A DNA stretch of 64,000 nucleotides, taken from assembly GCA_003518105.1 (NCBI GenBank), contig DOZH01000005.1, forward strand, positions 53,045-117,044, in the 5' to 3' direction. Positions 56,123 to 63,963 of this stretch are shown piece after piece. The notes below the pieces were generated by a model. It did not search any database, was not told the origin of the DNA, and saw only the letters and a list, made by a program, of their open reading frames with translations. The position numbers and the translations under genes were made by a program. The stretch comes from Candidatus Uhrbacteria bacterium. Its GTDB lineage: Bacteria; Patescibacteriota; Patescibacteriia; UBA9934. Position 1 is the stretch's first letter. Each line of letters starts with the position of its first letter.

Positions 56123-57862
56123 CTATCTGGTCAAAATATGTGGCGTTGCGGCCGTACCACTACGCACCGTTTCTGCCCCCACATTGACCGCTATCGCGTA
56201 CCGAAACTCGTCTGCTGTCGGATCGATGTCACCAATCGTCACAGCATACTGGCCATTCTCGCCGAGTGGCATTGCTGCCCGTATCCACTGCGGGTTGCTG
56301 AGCTTACCGTCGGGATCTTTCTTCCCATAACGATAGCTCAACACGCAGATGGCCAGTTTGTTCTCTGGCACCAGGCTAGCGCTGAAGACCACGCTACCTT
56401 CGCTGATCTGGCCCTGATGTGTCTGCTCGATGGAGTACTTGGCAGGTACCTCAGCCACCGGCGTCACCACCGGCTTGACCTCGCTTTTGACGACGTCCGG
56501 CTTCGGCTTCACGACAGGTTGGACCACCGTCGGCGTAGTTTTCACCTCAGTCTTTACCGGCACCATCACTGGTTCCGGCTTGATCTCAGGCTCAACCGTG
56601 GTCTCGACCGGCACCTCAGGCTTGATCTCAGATTGAACCTCGATCTTCACCTCAGGCACCGTCTGCGTCACCTCTGGCTGGGCAATCTCTTGCCGCGCCA
56701 TCATCTCCCTCACTCCCAAGCCGAGGCTCAAGAGCGCCGCCATCACGCCAACCCCAGCCCCAACCTTCAGCCACTTGGGCCAGCCAGTTGAAGCCGTCTG
56801 CTCGACATCCTCATCCGAGCCTTCTTGAACTTCGGGCTCAGTTTCTTCGGCAGGCGCCAGTTGTTCCGGTTCTGCCTCGACTTCGACGCCTGGCAGCACC
56901 TCAGACAGGACAGGCTCCAGTTCGTGTGTCTCCACACTCGTCGGGAGTTCTATGACGAAGGTAGTTGATGGTTCGGGTTGCGGTTCCTGGCCATCAATCT
57001 GTGCTGTCGTGAGGTCGTGCATGTTCTGACCAGCTGTCAGACAAACTGCTTCCAGAGCAGTCCAGAACTCCTTCGCCGACTGGTAGCGGTCATCACGCTT
57101 GAACTGCGTTGCTCGTCGGATCACCGGCCGCAGAAACGCCGGCACCGTCGCCCAGCGCACGTCGTCCACTTCCCAGTTGTACATGTGCTTGGTGTCCTCA
57201 TTGCCAGTGAGGAGAACAAAGAACATGACGCCGAGAGAGTAAATATCCGTTCGCCAATCAACGATGTGTCCTGCTTCTTGTTCTGGCGACCAGTAGAGCT
57301 CTGAGCCGAGCTTGGTTCCGACTGTAGTCAGCTTGTGGTTGCCGCTACCGCTCTGAGCGATCCCAAAGTCTGCCACCTTCACGCCACCCGTCTTGGTCAG
57401 CATGATGTTCTCCGGTTTTAGATCGCGGTGCACAATCTTGAGCGCATGAGCTTCAACTAGAACTTCGAGGACTACGCGCATGATCAGCAGAACTCGTAGA
57501 AACGGCAATGGTACATAAGGCGGACCATTGGTTTGCGGCCACATCACCTCGCCCACGTTCTGTCCGTCGATCAACTCCATGACAATGTAGTCATAGTCGC
57601 CATCACGGCCGACGTCATAGATGCGCACTACATGCTGGTTCTCGCCCAGCTTGTCCATGGCTTGCGCCTCAATGGTCAGCCGGACACGCAGATAATCCAA
57701 CTTTCGCTGGTCTGGGTCAACGCGCAGCACCTTCACCGCCCGGAGCTGTCCGAGGCGCAGGTGTCGGGCTTTGTAAACATTGGCCATACCGCCCTTGCCG
57801 ATCAGCTCGAGCAGTTCGAATTTACCGTCAGCAAACGGTCGGGGGAGATCGAGTTTGCCCAT
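56123..57862 (-). CDS. PknB-type membrane Ser/Thr protein kinase (cassette-style gene)
   Basis: A 579-residue Hanks-type kinase. Catalytic domain (about 12-285): GKGGMANVYKARH, AVKVLRVD (Lys), HRDLKPENIML, ADFGIA and YWSPEQEAG, all key residues kept. A linker, one membrane segment (VGAGVGVMAALLSLGLGV, about 355-375), a Val/Pro/Lys/Glu repeat stalk and a beta-rich outer domain follow. No PASTA repeats are seen, so the signal sensed differs from PknB of Firmicutes. The frame runs to 58090, but the promoter at 57946-57974 and a GGAG site support the ATG at 57862. Confidence 0.88.
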   Translation of the reverse strand: MGKLDLPRPFADGKFELLELIGKGGMANVYKARHLRLGQLRAVKVLRVDPDQRKLDYLRVRLTIEAQAMDKLGENQHVVRIYDVGRDGDYDYIVMELIDGQNVGEVMWPQTNGPPYVPLPFLRVLLIMRVVLEVLVEAHALKIVHRDLKPENIMLTKTGGVKVADFGIAQSGSGNHKLTTVGTKLGSELYWSPEQEAGHIVDWRTDIYSLGVMFFVLLTGNEDTKHMYNWEVDDVRWATVPAFLRPVIRRATQFKRDDRYQSAKEFWTALEAVCLTAGQNMHDLTTAQIDGQEPQPEPSTTFVIELPTSVETHELEPVLSEVLPGVEVEAEPEQLAPAEETEPEVQEGSDEDVEQTASTGWPKWLKVGAGVGVMAALLSLGLGVREMMARQEIAQPEVTQTVPEVKIEVQSEIKPEVPVETTVEPEIKPEPVMVPVKTEVKTTPTVVQPVVKPKPDVVKSEVKPVVTPVAEVPAKYSIEQTHQGQISEGSVVFSASLVPENKLAICVLSYRYGKKDPDGKLSNPQWIRAAMPLGENGQYAVTIGDIDPTADEFRYAIAVNVGAETVRSGTAATPHILTR

Positions 57863-57945
57863 CTTGGACTCCGGTGGCCAGTGTTTGGCCGGTTGTGGGT
57901 TGAAAAAGAACAGGTCGCCAGAGAAATTCTCCTCGGCGACCCCGA

Positions 57946-57974
57946 ATCCTAGCCTAAATATAGCTTTTTGGCAA
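57946..57974 (-). promoter_or_regulatory. Promoter of the kinase gene
   Basis: On the minus strand TTGCCA (57969-57974) and TAGGAT (57946-57951) are 17 bases apart. Confidence 0.65.
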
Positions 57975-58048
57975 CCCAGCCAGGTCGCCAAGCGGTTGAC
58001 GTCACCCCAGATTTCAGCTAGAGTTACGCTACTTAATTCTTGTCCAAC

Positions 58049-58085
58049 GCCCTTAAGTGGGCTCGCCCAGCTAAAAACTGGGCCA
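58049..58085 (+). promoter_or_regulatory. Two-hairpin leader of rpsF
   Basis: GCCC/GGGC around TTAAGT and CCCAG/CTGGG around CTAAAAA lie directly before the S6 start. Ribosomal S6/S18 leaders in other bacteria regulate by binding S6:S18, but the known loop signature is not evident here. Confidence 0.35.
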
Positions 58086-58092
58086 AGCACCT

Positions 58093-58578
58093 ATGATCTA
58101 CGAGATCTTGACCATCGTCCCAGCCAAGTTCGCCGACACGGAAATCGACGCCGTTTCCGAGCGAATTGCTAAGCAAATCACCGCAGCTGGCGCTAAAATT
58201 GAGAAAACCGAAAATCTCGGTAAACTCAAATTGGCCTACGCCATTGACCACGTTCGTTACGGCACATACGTCCTTTTCTACATCGAAGCCGCCCAGGAAG
58301 TTATGGCTAAGGTAGATCAAGGTATGCGTTTGGCCGACGAAGTACTCCGCCACATCATCGTTGCCTTGCCAAAGGGCATCCCAGCCCACACTGCCCGTCC
58401 AACCTCTTACGTTCCACCATTGAACGCTGAAGGTCGTCGTTCGAGTGAAAAGGGTGAGGAAAAGGCCCCACGTCACGACGCAGCTCCAGCCAAGGCCGAG
58501 GAAAAGCCACTTTCTACCAAGGATTTGGACAAAAAGCTCGATGAAATCTTGGATAGTGATATCATGAAGAGCATCTAA
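58093..58578 (+). CDS. rpsF: Ribosomal protein S6 with C-terminal extension
   Basis: A 161-residue protein. The S6 ferredoxin-like fold fills 1-95 (MIYEILTIVPAKFADTEIDA...LKLAYAIDHVRYGTYVLFYI). About 60 extra residues at the end are rich in Lys, Glu, Ala and Pro. S6 binds S18 on the 30S platform. First gene of rpsF-ssb-rpsR, the conserved bacterial order. No Shine-Dalgarno site. Confidence 0.93.
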   Translation: MIYEILTIVPAKFADTEIDAVSERIAKQITAAGAKIEKTENLGKLKLAYAIDHVRYGTYVLFYIEAAQEVMAKVDQGMRLADEVLRHIIVALPKGIPAHTARPTSYVPPLNAEGRRSSEKGEEKAPRHDAAPAKAEEKPLSTKDLDKKLDEILDSDIMKSI

Positions 58579-58597
58579 TAGCTCTCAGATATCTAAT

Positions 58598-59065
58598 ATG
58601 GCCAACTCCTTAAACAAAGCCACACTCATCGGTAACTTGACCCGCGACCCAGAACTCCGCAAAACCGCTGGCGGCCAGGCCGTCACTTCCTTCAGTATCG
58701 CCACCAACCGTGTTTTTACCACGGCCACCGGTGAAAAGAAGGACCAAGCCGATTATCATAACATTGTCGCCTGGGGTCGTTTGGCGGAAATCTGTGCCCA
58801 GTACCTCACCAAGGGCAAGAAAGTTTACGTCGACGGTCGTATTCAAAGCCGTGAATGGGAAGGTCAAGACGGCGTTAAGCGTTACCGCACAGAAATCGTC
58901 GCCGAGAACCTCATCATGCTCGACCGCCCTACAGGTGGACAGGCTGGCGCTCAAGCTGGCGGCGGTTACGCCAAAAATGATAGCTCTGGCAACGTGCCAA
59001 GCATGGACGACGCTCCACTCCCACCAGCCGAAGAAGAAATTAAATTAGAAGATATTCCTTTTTAA
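58598..59065 (+). CDS. ssb: Single-stranded DNA-binding protein
   Basis: A 155-residue OB-fold SSB. NKATLIGNLTRDPELRKTAG and FSIATNRVF mark the core (1-110), a Gly-rich linker follows, and the acidic tail ends EEIKLEDIPF, the protein-interaction tip (DIPF). It works as a tetramer in replication and repair. It lies 19 bases after rpsF. Confidence 0.96.
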   Translation: MANSLNKATLIGNLTRDPELRKTAGGQAVTSFSIATNRVFTTATGEKKDQADYHNIVAWGRLAEICAQYLTKGKKVYVDGRIQSREWEGQDGVKRYRTEIVAENLIMLDRPTGGQAGAQAGGGYAKNDSSGNVPSMDDAPLPPAEEEIKLEDIPF

Positions 59066-59071
59066 ACCATT

Positions 59072-59302
59072 ATGCCAAAGATGCAAGCAACTACAAATGG
59101 CGCCCGTCACTGCCCCTTCTGCGTGCAGAAAGACCTCGCCATCGACTACAAGAACACGGACCTTTTGCGCCGCTTCCTTTCCTCCTTCGCTAAGATCGTC
59201 CCACGCAAGCGCTCCGGCCTTTGCTCTGGTCACCAACGCGAAGTCGCTGGAGAAATCAAGCGTTCTCGTATCATGGCTATGTTGCCATTCGTCCAAGAAT
59301 AA
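59072..59302 (+). CDS. rpsR: Ribosomal protein S18
   Basis: A 76-residue basic protein (HCPFCVQKDLAIDYKNTDLLR...RIVPRKR-type core KIVPRKRSGLCSGHQREVAG). The CPFC and CSGH residues could bind zinc, as in zinc-bearing S18 variants. Partner of S6. Last gene of the operon, with a terminator at 59317. Confidence 0.95.
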   Translation: MPKMQATTNGARHCPFCVQKDLAIDYKNTDLLRRFLSSFAKIVPRKRSGLCSGHQREVAGEIKRSRIMAMLPFVQE

Positions 59303-59316
59303 AATCGACCAAGCAA

Positions 59317-59341
59317 GACGGGGCTGTGAAGCTCCGTTTTT
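59317..59341 (+). terminator. Intrinsic terminator of rpsF-ssb-rpsR
   Basis: ACGGGGCT pairs with AGCTCCGT around GTGA, followed by TTTTT. Confidence 0.8.
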
Positions 59342-59356
59342 GCATAACGTTTCTCT

Positions 59357-60241
59357 ATGATGTCTCGTGAAGACGCCCTCCTCCGCGCCAAAATGTGGAA
59401 CGACATGTTCCGTTACCTCCGCGACTTCTTTGCCAAGCGCGAATACCTGGAAGTCCAAACCCCCATCGCCGTCGGCAGCCCCGACTTATCGCCGAACCTC
59501 TTCCCAGTCGCTATCGACCTCAACGTCCTCGGTCGTGGTCCCGTTCGTGCCGCCCTCATTACTAGTCCCGAGTTCTCCATGAAGAAGCTCCTCGGCTCTG
59601 GCCTCGATAAAATCTTCACCATCACGCCCGTCTTCCGCAACGTGGAGGAACTTGGCGGCGACCACTCCATCGAATTCACCATGCTCGAATGGTACCAACA
59701 GCACGCCGACTACCATGCCCTCATGCAGGAAACGGAGGACCTCATCAACGGTTATCTTGGTTGGACGGGCGCCTGGCCCCGCTTCAGCTACGTCAAAATG
59801 TTGGCCGAGTGGACAGGGGAGACAAGCGACGACACTTTCAACCACTTCATTCTGCCCGACCTCATGAAAAAGCATGACAAATTCATGGTCATGGAATTCC
59901 CAGTCGCCGAAGCTGCCCTGGCTCGCAAAACCCCAGACGGCCTGGCCGCCGAACGCTTTGAGGCCTACGCTTACGGCATGGAAATGTGCAACGGCTTCAC
60001 GGAATTAGTCGACGCAGCCGAACAACGCAGCCGTTTCCTCATCGAACAAGAGGAACGTCGCGCCCTCGGCAAGGAAGTCTTTCCCATTGACGAAGACCTC
60101 CTTTCTCGGCTATCCTCCGTGGCATCACCAACCTTTGGCAATGCCTTGGGCGTCGACCGCTTGGTCATGCTCAAAGCCGGTACCCAAAGCATTGATTCTA
60201 TTCACTTGTTCCCACCCTCAGAAAGATTTATATCAAACTAA
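59357..60241 (+). CDS. epmA: EF-P lysine ligase (EpmA/PoxA/GenX)
   Basis: A 294-residue class II lysyl-tRNA-synthetase-like catalytic domain without the anticodon-binding domain, the hallmark of EpmA. Motif 2 lies in PVFRNVEELGGDHSIEFTML and motif 3 in GNALGVDRLVML; EMCNGFTELVDAAEQ is the substrate region. EpmA attaches (R)-beta-lysine to a Lys of EF-P. The efp gene follows after 133 bases, separated by the structured element. No lysine aminomutase (EpmB) is in the window. Confidence 0.92.
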   Translation: MMSREDALLRAKMWNDMFRYLRDFFAKREYLEVQTPIAVGSPDLSPNLFPVAIDLNVLGRGPVRAALITSPEFSMKKLLGSGLDKIFTITPVFRNVEELGGDHSIEFTMLEWYQQHADYHALMQETEDLINGYLGWTGAWPRFSYVKMLAEWTGETSDDTFNHFILPDLMKKHDKFMVMEFPVAEAALARKTPDGLAAERFEAYAYGMEMCNGFTELVDAAEQRSRFLIEQEERRALGKEVFPIDEDLLSRLSSVASPTFGNALGVDRLVMLKAGTQSIDSIHLFPPSERFISN

Positions 60242-60246
60242 CATAG

Positions 60247-60365
60247 AACTTTCCCATTTGAGACTAGTTTGGATGCGGAGCAAGCCAAGCTTTCGAGACT
60301 TAGTTAGTGCTAAGTTGAGAAAATTGGCGCCGCGACAAGTCCAAAATAGGCCAAATGGGGAAGTT
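60247..60365 (+). ncRNA. Repeated structured RNA element, copy 3, upstream of efp
   Basis: It shares ATTTGAGACTAGTTT and AAAATAGGCCAAAT with the other copies. Helices: TTTGGA/TCCAAA, GCGG/CCGC, GCCAA/TTGGC and the apical ACTTAG/CTAAGT. The outer stem AACTTTCCCATTTG pairs with CAAATGGGGAAGTT (one G-T pair) and ends nine bases before the EF-P ATG. It starts six bases after the epmA stop. Confidence 0.7.
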
Positions 60366-60374
60366 ATATATACT

Positions 60375-60941
60375 ATGGCATCTCCAAATGACATCCGCAA
60401 AGGCACAGTCCTAAACTATGAGAACGACCTCTGGGTCTGCGTTGGCTTCCAGCGCGTTAGCCCAGGCAAAGGCAGCTCCTTTGTCCGCACCCGCCTTAAG
60501 TCTTTGAGCTCCGGCAAGGTCGTTGAGAACAACTTCAAGGCCGCCGAAAGCGTCACCTTTGAGCAAGTTGGCTTCAAGAAGATGCAATTCATCTTCGGCG
60601 ACGAATACACCCTCACCTTCATGGACGGCCACAGCTACGAACAAGTCGCCATCGGTCGCGACGTGGTGGGCGACGACGCTCGCTACCTCAAGGAAGGCTT
60701 GGACGTCACCATCATCATGCACGGTGAGAAGGCTATCAGCATGGAACTCCCAATCAAAATTGAATACACTATCACCCAAACAGACACTGCCGTTAAGGGC
60801 GACACCGCTTCAGGCAACGTCCTCAAGGACGCCACCATGGACAACGGTCTCATGGTCCGCGTCCCAATCTTTGCCAAAGAAGGCGACCATATCTTGGTCT
60901 CCACAGAAACCGGTGACTACGTCGAGCGCATCGCTAAATAA
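60375..60941 (+). CDS. efp: Elongation factor P
   Basis: A 188-residue three-domain protein. The modification loop reads RVSPGKGSSFVRT, keeping the Lys that EpmA modifies. KMQFIFGDEYTLTFMD and the C-terminal GDHILVSTETGDYVERI are typical. EF-P rescues ribosomes stalled at proline stretches; the Pro-rich surface proteins in this window would need it. The in-frame extension upstream to 60087 is inside epmA and not real. Confidence 0.96.
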   Translation: MASPNDIRKGTVLNYENDLWVCVGFQRVSPGKGSSFVRTRLKSLSSGKVVENNFKAAESVTFEQVGFKKMQFIFGDEYTLTFMDGHSYEQVAIGRDVVGDDARYLKEGLDVTIIMHGEKAISMELPIKIEYTITQTDTAVKGDTASGNVLKDATMDNGLMVRVPIFAKEGDHILVSTETGDYVERIAK

Positions 60942-60949
60942 TGTACAGG

Positions 60950-61025
60950 CAATTCCAGGGGTTTCCAAACCCGTGGAATTGTCCAAGCAAACAAAAATCC
61001 CACTCTTACCGAGTGGGATTTTTGG
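60950..61025 (+). terminator. Tandem hairpins after efp
   Basis: CAATTCCA (60950-60957) pairs with TGGAATTG (60974-60981) around GGGTTT/AAACCC. A second stem AAAAATCCCACTC with GAGTGGGATTTTT (60993-61023) is an intrinsic terminator with T-runs on both strands. Confidence 0.85.
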
Positions 61026-61028
61026 TTA

Positions 61029-61059
61029 GGCATAAGCGAGAGTCGAACTCGCTTATGCC
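61029..61059 (-). other. tRNA-like minihelix (acceptor stem plus T arm only)
   Basis: On the minus strand GGCATAAGCGAG, the loop TTCGACT and CTCGCTTATGCC form a perfect 12-bp stem with a 7-base loop. This is exactly a 7-bp acceptor stem stacked on a 5-bp T stem, and the loop fits the T-loop consensus TTCRANY. D and anticodon arms are absent and no CCA follows. Confidence 0.5.
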
Positions 61060-61096
61060 CACGTCGTCTCAGCTTTAGGCAGCTGATCGGCCGGGG

Positions 61097-61897
61097 CTAG
61101 AAGCCCTTGACCGGGTAGTCCGTGAGGTCGCGCACGTAGTACGCTCTTCCCATATCGGACCACAGATCCGGCACCGCCGCCCCACGCCTGAACTCATCGG
61201 CGTAGCCTCCGTACCGAACGTACTGTCGCTTGGCCTCGTTCCGGTCGTCAAGCAGCTGGATCCACACACCGTTCACGGTGAAGTAGGGCTGCTCGTCATC
61301 GGCCAGGACAGGGTAGACCGCATCGATTACGGCCTGGTACTTCTCGCCGAAGTACTGCTGCATGGCCAGGTGGTAGTTCTGGTCCGAGTCGTCACCACCA
61401 TTCAAGCGGATGTCGCGGAACAGTTTCTCGATGCCGCGCGCAACGTCGACGGTGCTGAAGCCGAACCGCTTGTAGACTTCGCGGTAGTGATCGTTGACGA
61501 GCGGATCGGCGGAGTGTGCACCAACCGGCTGTTCGGTGAAGTAGCCGCGCACGTTGACGCATCGCTCGACCTCGCCACCAACGTAGACACCCACTCGCGT
61601 GTGCGTGGCCAGTTCGTCGCGGACCTGCGGGTCGGGATCGTAGTAGGCGCTGCGTGCATGTCGCTTCGACTCATATGAGTTCTCGTAGTTCGAAAACTGC
61701 TCGAACTTGTTCTGGTTGAACAGAACGTTTCCGCCGATGTCGTCGAGCAGGGTGTCCTCGAACAGCGCGGAGTTGGTGAGGGTGCCATCCGCGAGCTCAC
61801 AGAACAGGTGGGCTGAGTAGTTGCTATTCTCCGTCACCACCACGCCGCTGAAGGCCAGGGCGGGGGAGAGGGAAGCAGCAATGAGGGAAAGAAGCAT
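61097..61897 (-). CDS. Secreted protein of unknown function (cassette gene)
   Basis: I do not recognise this 266-residue protein. A signal peptide (MLLSLIAASLSPALAFS) is followed by a mature part rich in Tyr, Asp and Arg (YDPDPQVRDELATHTRVGVY; YHLAMQQYFGEKYQAVIDAVY) without known motifs. Two Cys could form a disulfide. GAGG precedes the ATG; promoter at 61946-61974. GC-rich codons, cassette group. Confidence 0.6.
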   Translation of the reverse strand: MLLSLIAASLSPALAFSGVVVTENSNYSAHLFCELADGTLTNSALFEDTLLDDIGGNVLFNQNKFEQFSNYENSYESKRHARSAYYDPDPQVRDELATHTRVGVYVGGEVERCVNVRGYFTEQPVGAHSADPLVNDHYREVYKRFGFSTVDVARGIEKLFRDIRLNGGDDSDQNYHLAMQQYFGEKYQAVIDAVYPVLADDEQPYFTVNGVWIQLLDDRNEAKRQYVRYGGYADEFRRGAAVPDLWSDMGRAYYVRDLTDYPVKGF

Positions 61898-61945
61898 TGT
61901 GAACCTCGGGGTTGTGGTTGTTTGGCGAGATGCCAGACGTCGCTA

Positions 61946-61974
61946 ATCATAGCAAAAAATAGGGCTTTTGTCAA
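61946..61974 (-). promoter_or_regulatory. Promoter of the 61-kb cassette gene
   Basis: On the minus strand TTGACA (61969-61974) and TATGAT (61946-61951) are 17 bases apart. Confidence 0.78.
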
Positions 61975-62029
61975 TGAAAATCACTTGTAAATAGGCAAAT
62001 AACAGCCAAAATGTTATGCTGAAAGCAGT

Positions 62030-62353
62030 ATGAGCCTATATAAACAAACTAAAGATCAATTGATCAAAATGATGCTCGGTTCGGCCGCCGTTCCTAGTGG
62101 TTTGGCTGAATTACACCATTATTTTAGAGTTTATGAGCCAATAACCTTTAGTCATGAAGTCCAAGAAGATGGCAGTATTGTCGCTATCAGCACGAATTTC
62201 CGCTACGGCAGCATCATCACCTCAGCCCCAAATCTAGCCGAACTCGACAGTAAGATAAAAGACGCCATTCTCACTGCCTTCAGTGTGCCATCTTCCTATT
62301 CGAAAGAAGCCTCAGTCAAACGCACTACCGAGAGTGAATATGCCTTCGCGTAG
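62030..62353 (+). CDS. HicB-like antitoxin
   Basis: A 107-residue protein. SHEVQEDGSIVAISTNFRYGS and LAELDSKIKDAILTAF follow the degenerate RNase H-like HicB fold. It overlaps the HicA-like gene by 14 bases, so the antitoxin comes first, the reverse of the classical hicAB order. A -10-like TATGCT lies close upstream. Confidence 0.7.
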   Translation: MSLYKQTKDQLIKMMLGSAAVPSGLAELHHYFRVYEPITFSHEVQEDGSIVAISTNFRYGSIITSAPNLAELDSKIKDAILTAFSVPSSYSKEASVKRTTESEYAFA

Positions 62354-62585
62354 CGAGTTGCCGAGCGACTTATCTCGCAAAAAGTTTCTCCATGCACTAA
62401 CGCGCCTCGGTTTCATTATCGATACAGTCGGCGGCAAAGGCGATCATATCAAAGCCATCTGGCCAGCCACTAACAAATCTATCACTATTGACGCCGACCT
62501 TCGCAAAGATGTTTTGTATTACATCCTAAAAATAATCGAATCCGACACTGGCATCACCTGGGGAGACATTAAAGACAAACTCTAA
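62340..62585 (+). CDS. HicA-like toxin
   Basis: An 81-residue protein starting at ATG 62340 (MPSRSELPSDLSRKKFLHAL). The dsRBD-like HicA fold is indicated by LTRLGFIIDTVGGKGDHIKAI, where the His of GDH matches the catalytic His, and by DLRKDVLYYILKIIE. HicA cleaves mRNA. The frame open upstream to 62283 overlaps the antitoxin. Confidence 0.75.
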   Translation: MPSRSELPSDLSRKKFLHALTRLGFIIDTVGGKGDHIKAIWPATNKSITIDADLRKDVLYYILKIIESDTGITWGDIKDKL

Positions 62586-62695
62586 ACAAAACCCCCGCTC
62601 TTGATCTGTACCCCAAAAAGTGGACACGAAAGTGTCTGCTTTTTGTATTTGAGAGGCAGATGAGTTAAGATATTATCATTAACAACAAAAACAAT

Positions 62696-63106
62696 ATGAG
62701 TAAAAGAATATTTAGCGAAAAACAAATTGAAGAATTACTGCAGAATCCAAATGTAACGCGTTGCAGCGATAAATCAATAACTTACCATAAAAATTTTAAA
62801 ATCGAAGCGGTAAGACAATACGAAAAAGAAGGATTGTCTGTATGCGAGGTATTTAAGAAGGCGGGATTCAATTTAGACATTGTGGGTCGAGAAACGCCCG
62901 AGCGTCGCATCGGAGCTTGGCGAAAAATATTCAGAGAACATGGAGCAGATGGCTTATCAAAAGAAGCCAGAGGCGGGCCGGGACGCAGGCATAGCATCAA
63001 ACATTTAAACGACGAGGAAAAGATTAGATATTTAGAAACAAAAATTGCCTATCTGAAAGCCGAGAACGATTTTTTAGCCAAGCTCCGCAAAAAGAGTTTA
63101 AACTAA
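62696..63106 (+). CDS. IS3-family OrfA of element 2
   Basis: A 136-residue protein with a helix-turn-helix (YHKNFKIEAVRQYEKEGLSV...) and a C-terminal coiled coil (IRYLETKIAYLKAENDFLAKL). AT-rich codons contrast with the host genes. Near its end CAAAAAG (63088-63094) could permit -1 frameshifting into OrfB. Confidence 0.88.
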   Translation: MSKRIFSEKQIEELLQNPNVTRCSDKSITYHKNFKIEAVRQYEKEGLSVCEVFKKAGFNLDIVGRETPERRIGAWRKIFREHGADGLSKEARGGPGRRHSIKHLNDEEKIRYLETKIAYLKAENDFLAKLRKKSLN

Positions 63107-63135
63107 AACCATTCCAAAAATACCAAATCATCAGA

Positions 63136-63963
63136 TTGATAAAAAGAGACATCGAACTTCTGTGCAATATCGCAGAAGTATCACGGAGCGGATATTATCG
63201 GTGGCTGAAAACCGCAGATGACACAGACAAAGATTACGACGATTATCTACTCGTCAAAGAAATATTTGAAGCCGGAAAATCAAGATACGGCTGGCGCCAA
63301 ATCAGAATGAATTTAGAGAGGAAAAAGAAGATTATCATGAATCACAAAAAGATAATCAGGATAATGAGAAAGTACGATCTCGTTGCCAAAATCAGACGCA
63401 GAAATCCATACAAAGCAATCATGAAAAAGACAGCCGAACACAGAACATTTGAAAACAAATTGGACAGAAATTTCAATCAGATAATCCCGCACAAATTCTT
63501 TTGCACAGATATTACTTATCTGTTTTTCAACAACCGTATCGCTTATCTTTCTGTGATAAAAGACATCGCAACCGGAGAAATCGTAGCCTGGCACATATCT
63601 ATGCACATCACGATGGAATTGGTCTTAGGAACAATCAGCCAGATGAAGAATTATCAAAACGCATTGATTCATTCCGACCAAGGCTTTCACTACACTAATC
63701 CTGAATACATCAGTGAAGTCAGGGAATCAAAATTGATTCAATCTATGTCCAGAAAAGGAAACTGCATTGATAACGCCCCGATTGAATCATTCTTCGGACA
63801 TTTAAAAGACGACGTTGATTACAAGAATTGCAAAACATTTGAAGAGTTGCGATTGCTCATTGAAAACTACATACAATATTACAACTGCGAGCGAGCACAG
63901 TGGGATTTAAACAAAATGACCCCGGTGGAATACCGAGATCATTTGTTGGCATTAAATGCCTAA
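63136..63963 (+). CDS. IS3-family OrfB transposase of element 2
   Basis: A 275-residue DDE integrase-type transposase: FFCTDITYLFF, LIHSDQGFHYT and NAPIESFFGHLKDD hold the catalytic residues, after an HTH_21-like region (RYGWRQIRMNLERKKKI). The frame is -1 to OrfA and open back through KKEFKLKPFQKYQ, so the product is probably an OrfAB fusion; the first start codon, TTG 63136, may be unused. Confidence 0.93.
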   Translation: MIKRDIELLCNIAEVSRSGYYRWLKTADDTDKDYDDYLLVKEIFEAGKSRYGWRQIRMNLERKKKIIMNHKKIIRIMRKYDLVAKIRRRNPYKAIMKKTAEHRTFENKLDRNFNQIIPHKFFCTDITYLFFNNRIAYLSVIKDIATGEIVAWHISMHITMELVLGTISQMKNYQNALIHSDQGFHYTNPEYISEVRESKLIQSMSRKGNCIDNAPIESFFGHLKDDVDYKNCKTFEELRLLIENYIQYYNCERAQWDLNKMTPVEYRDHLLALNA

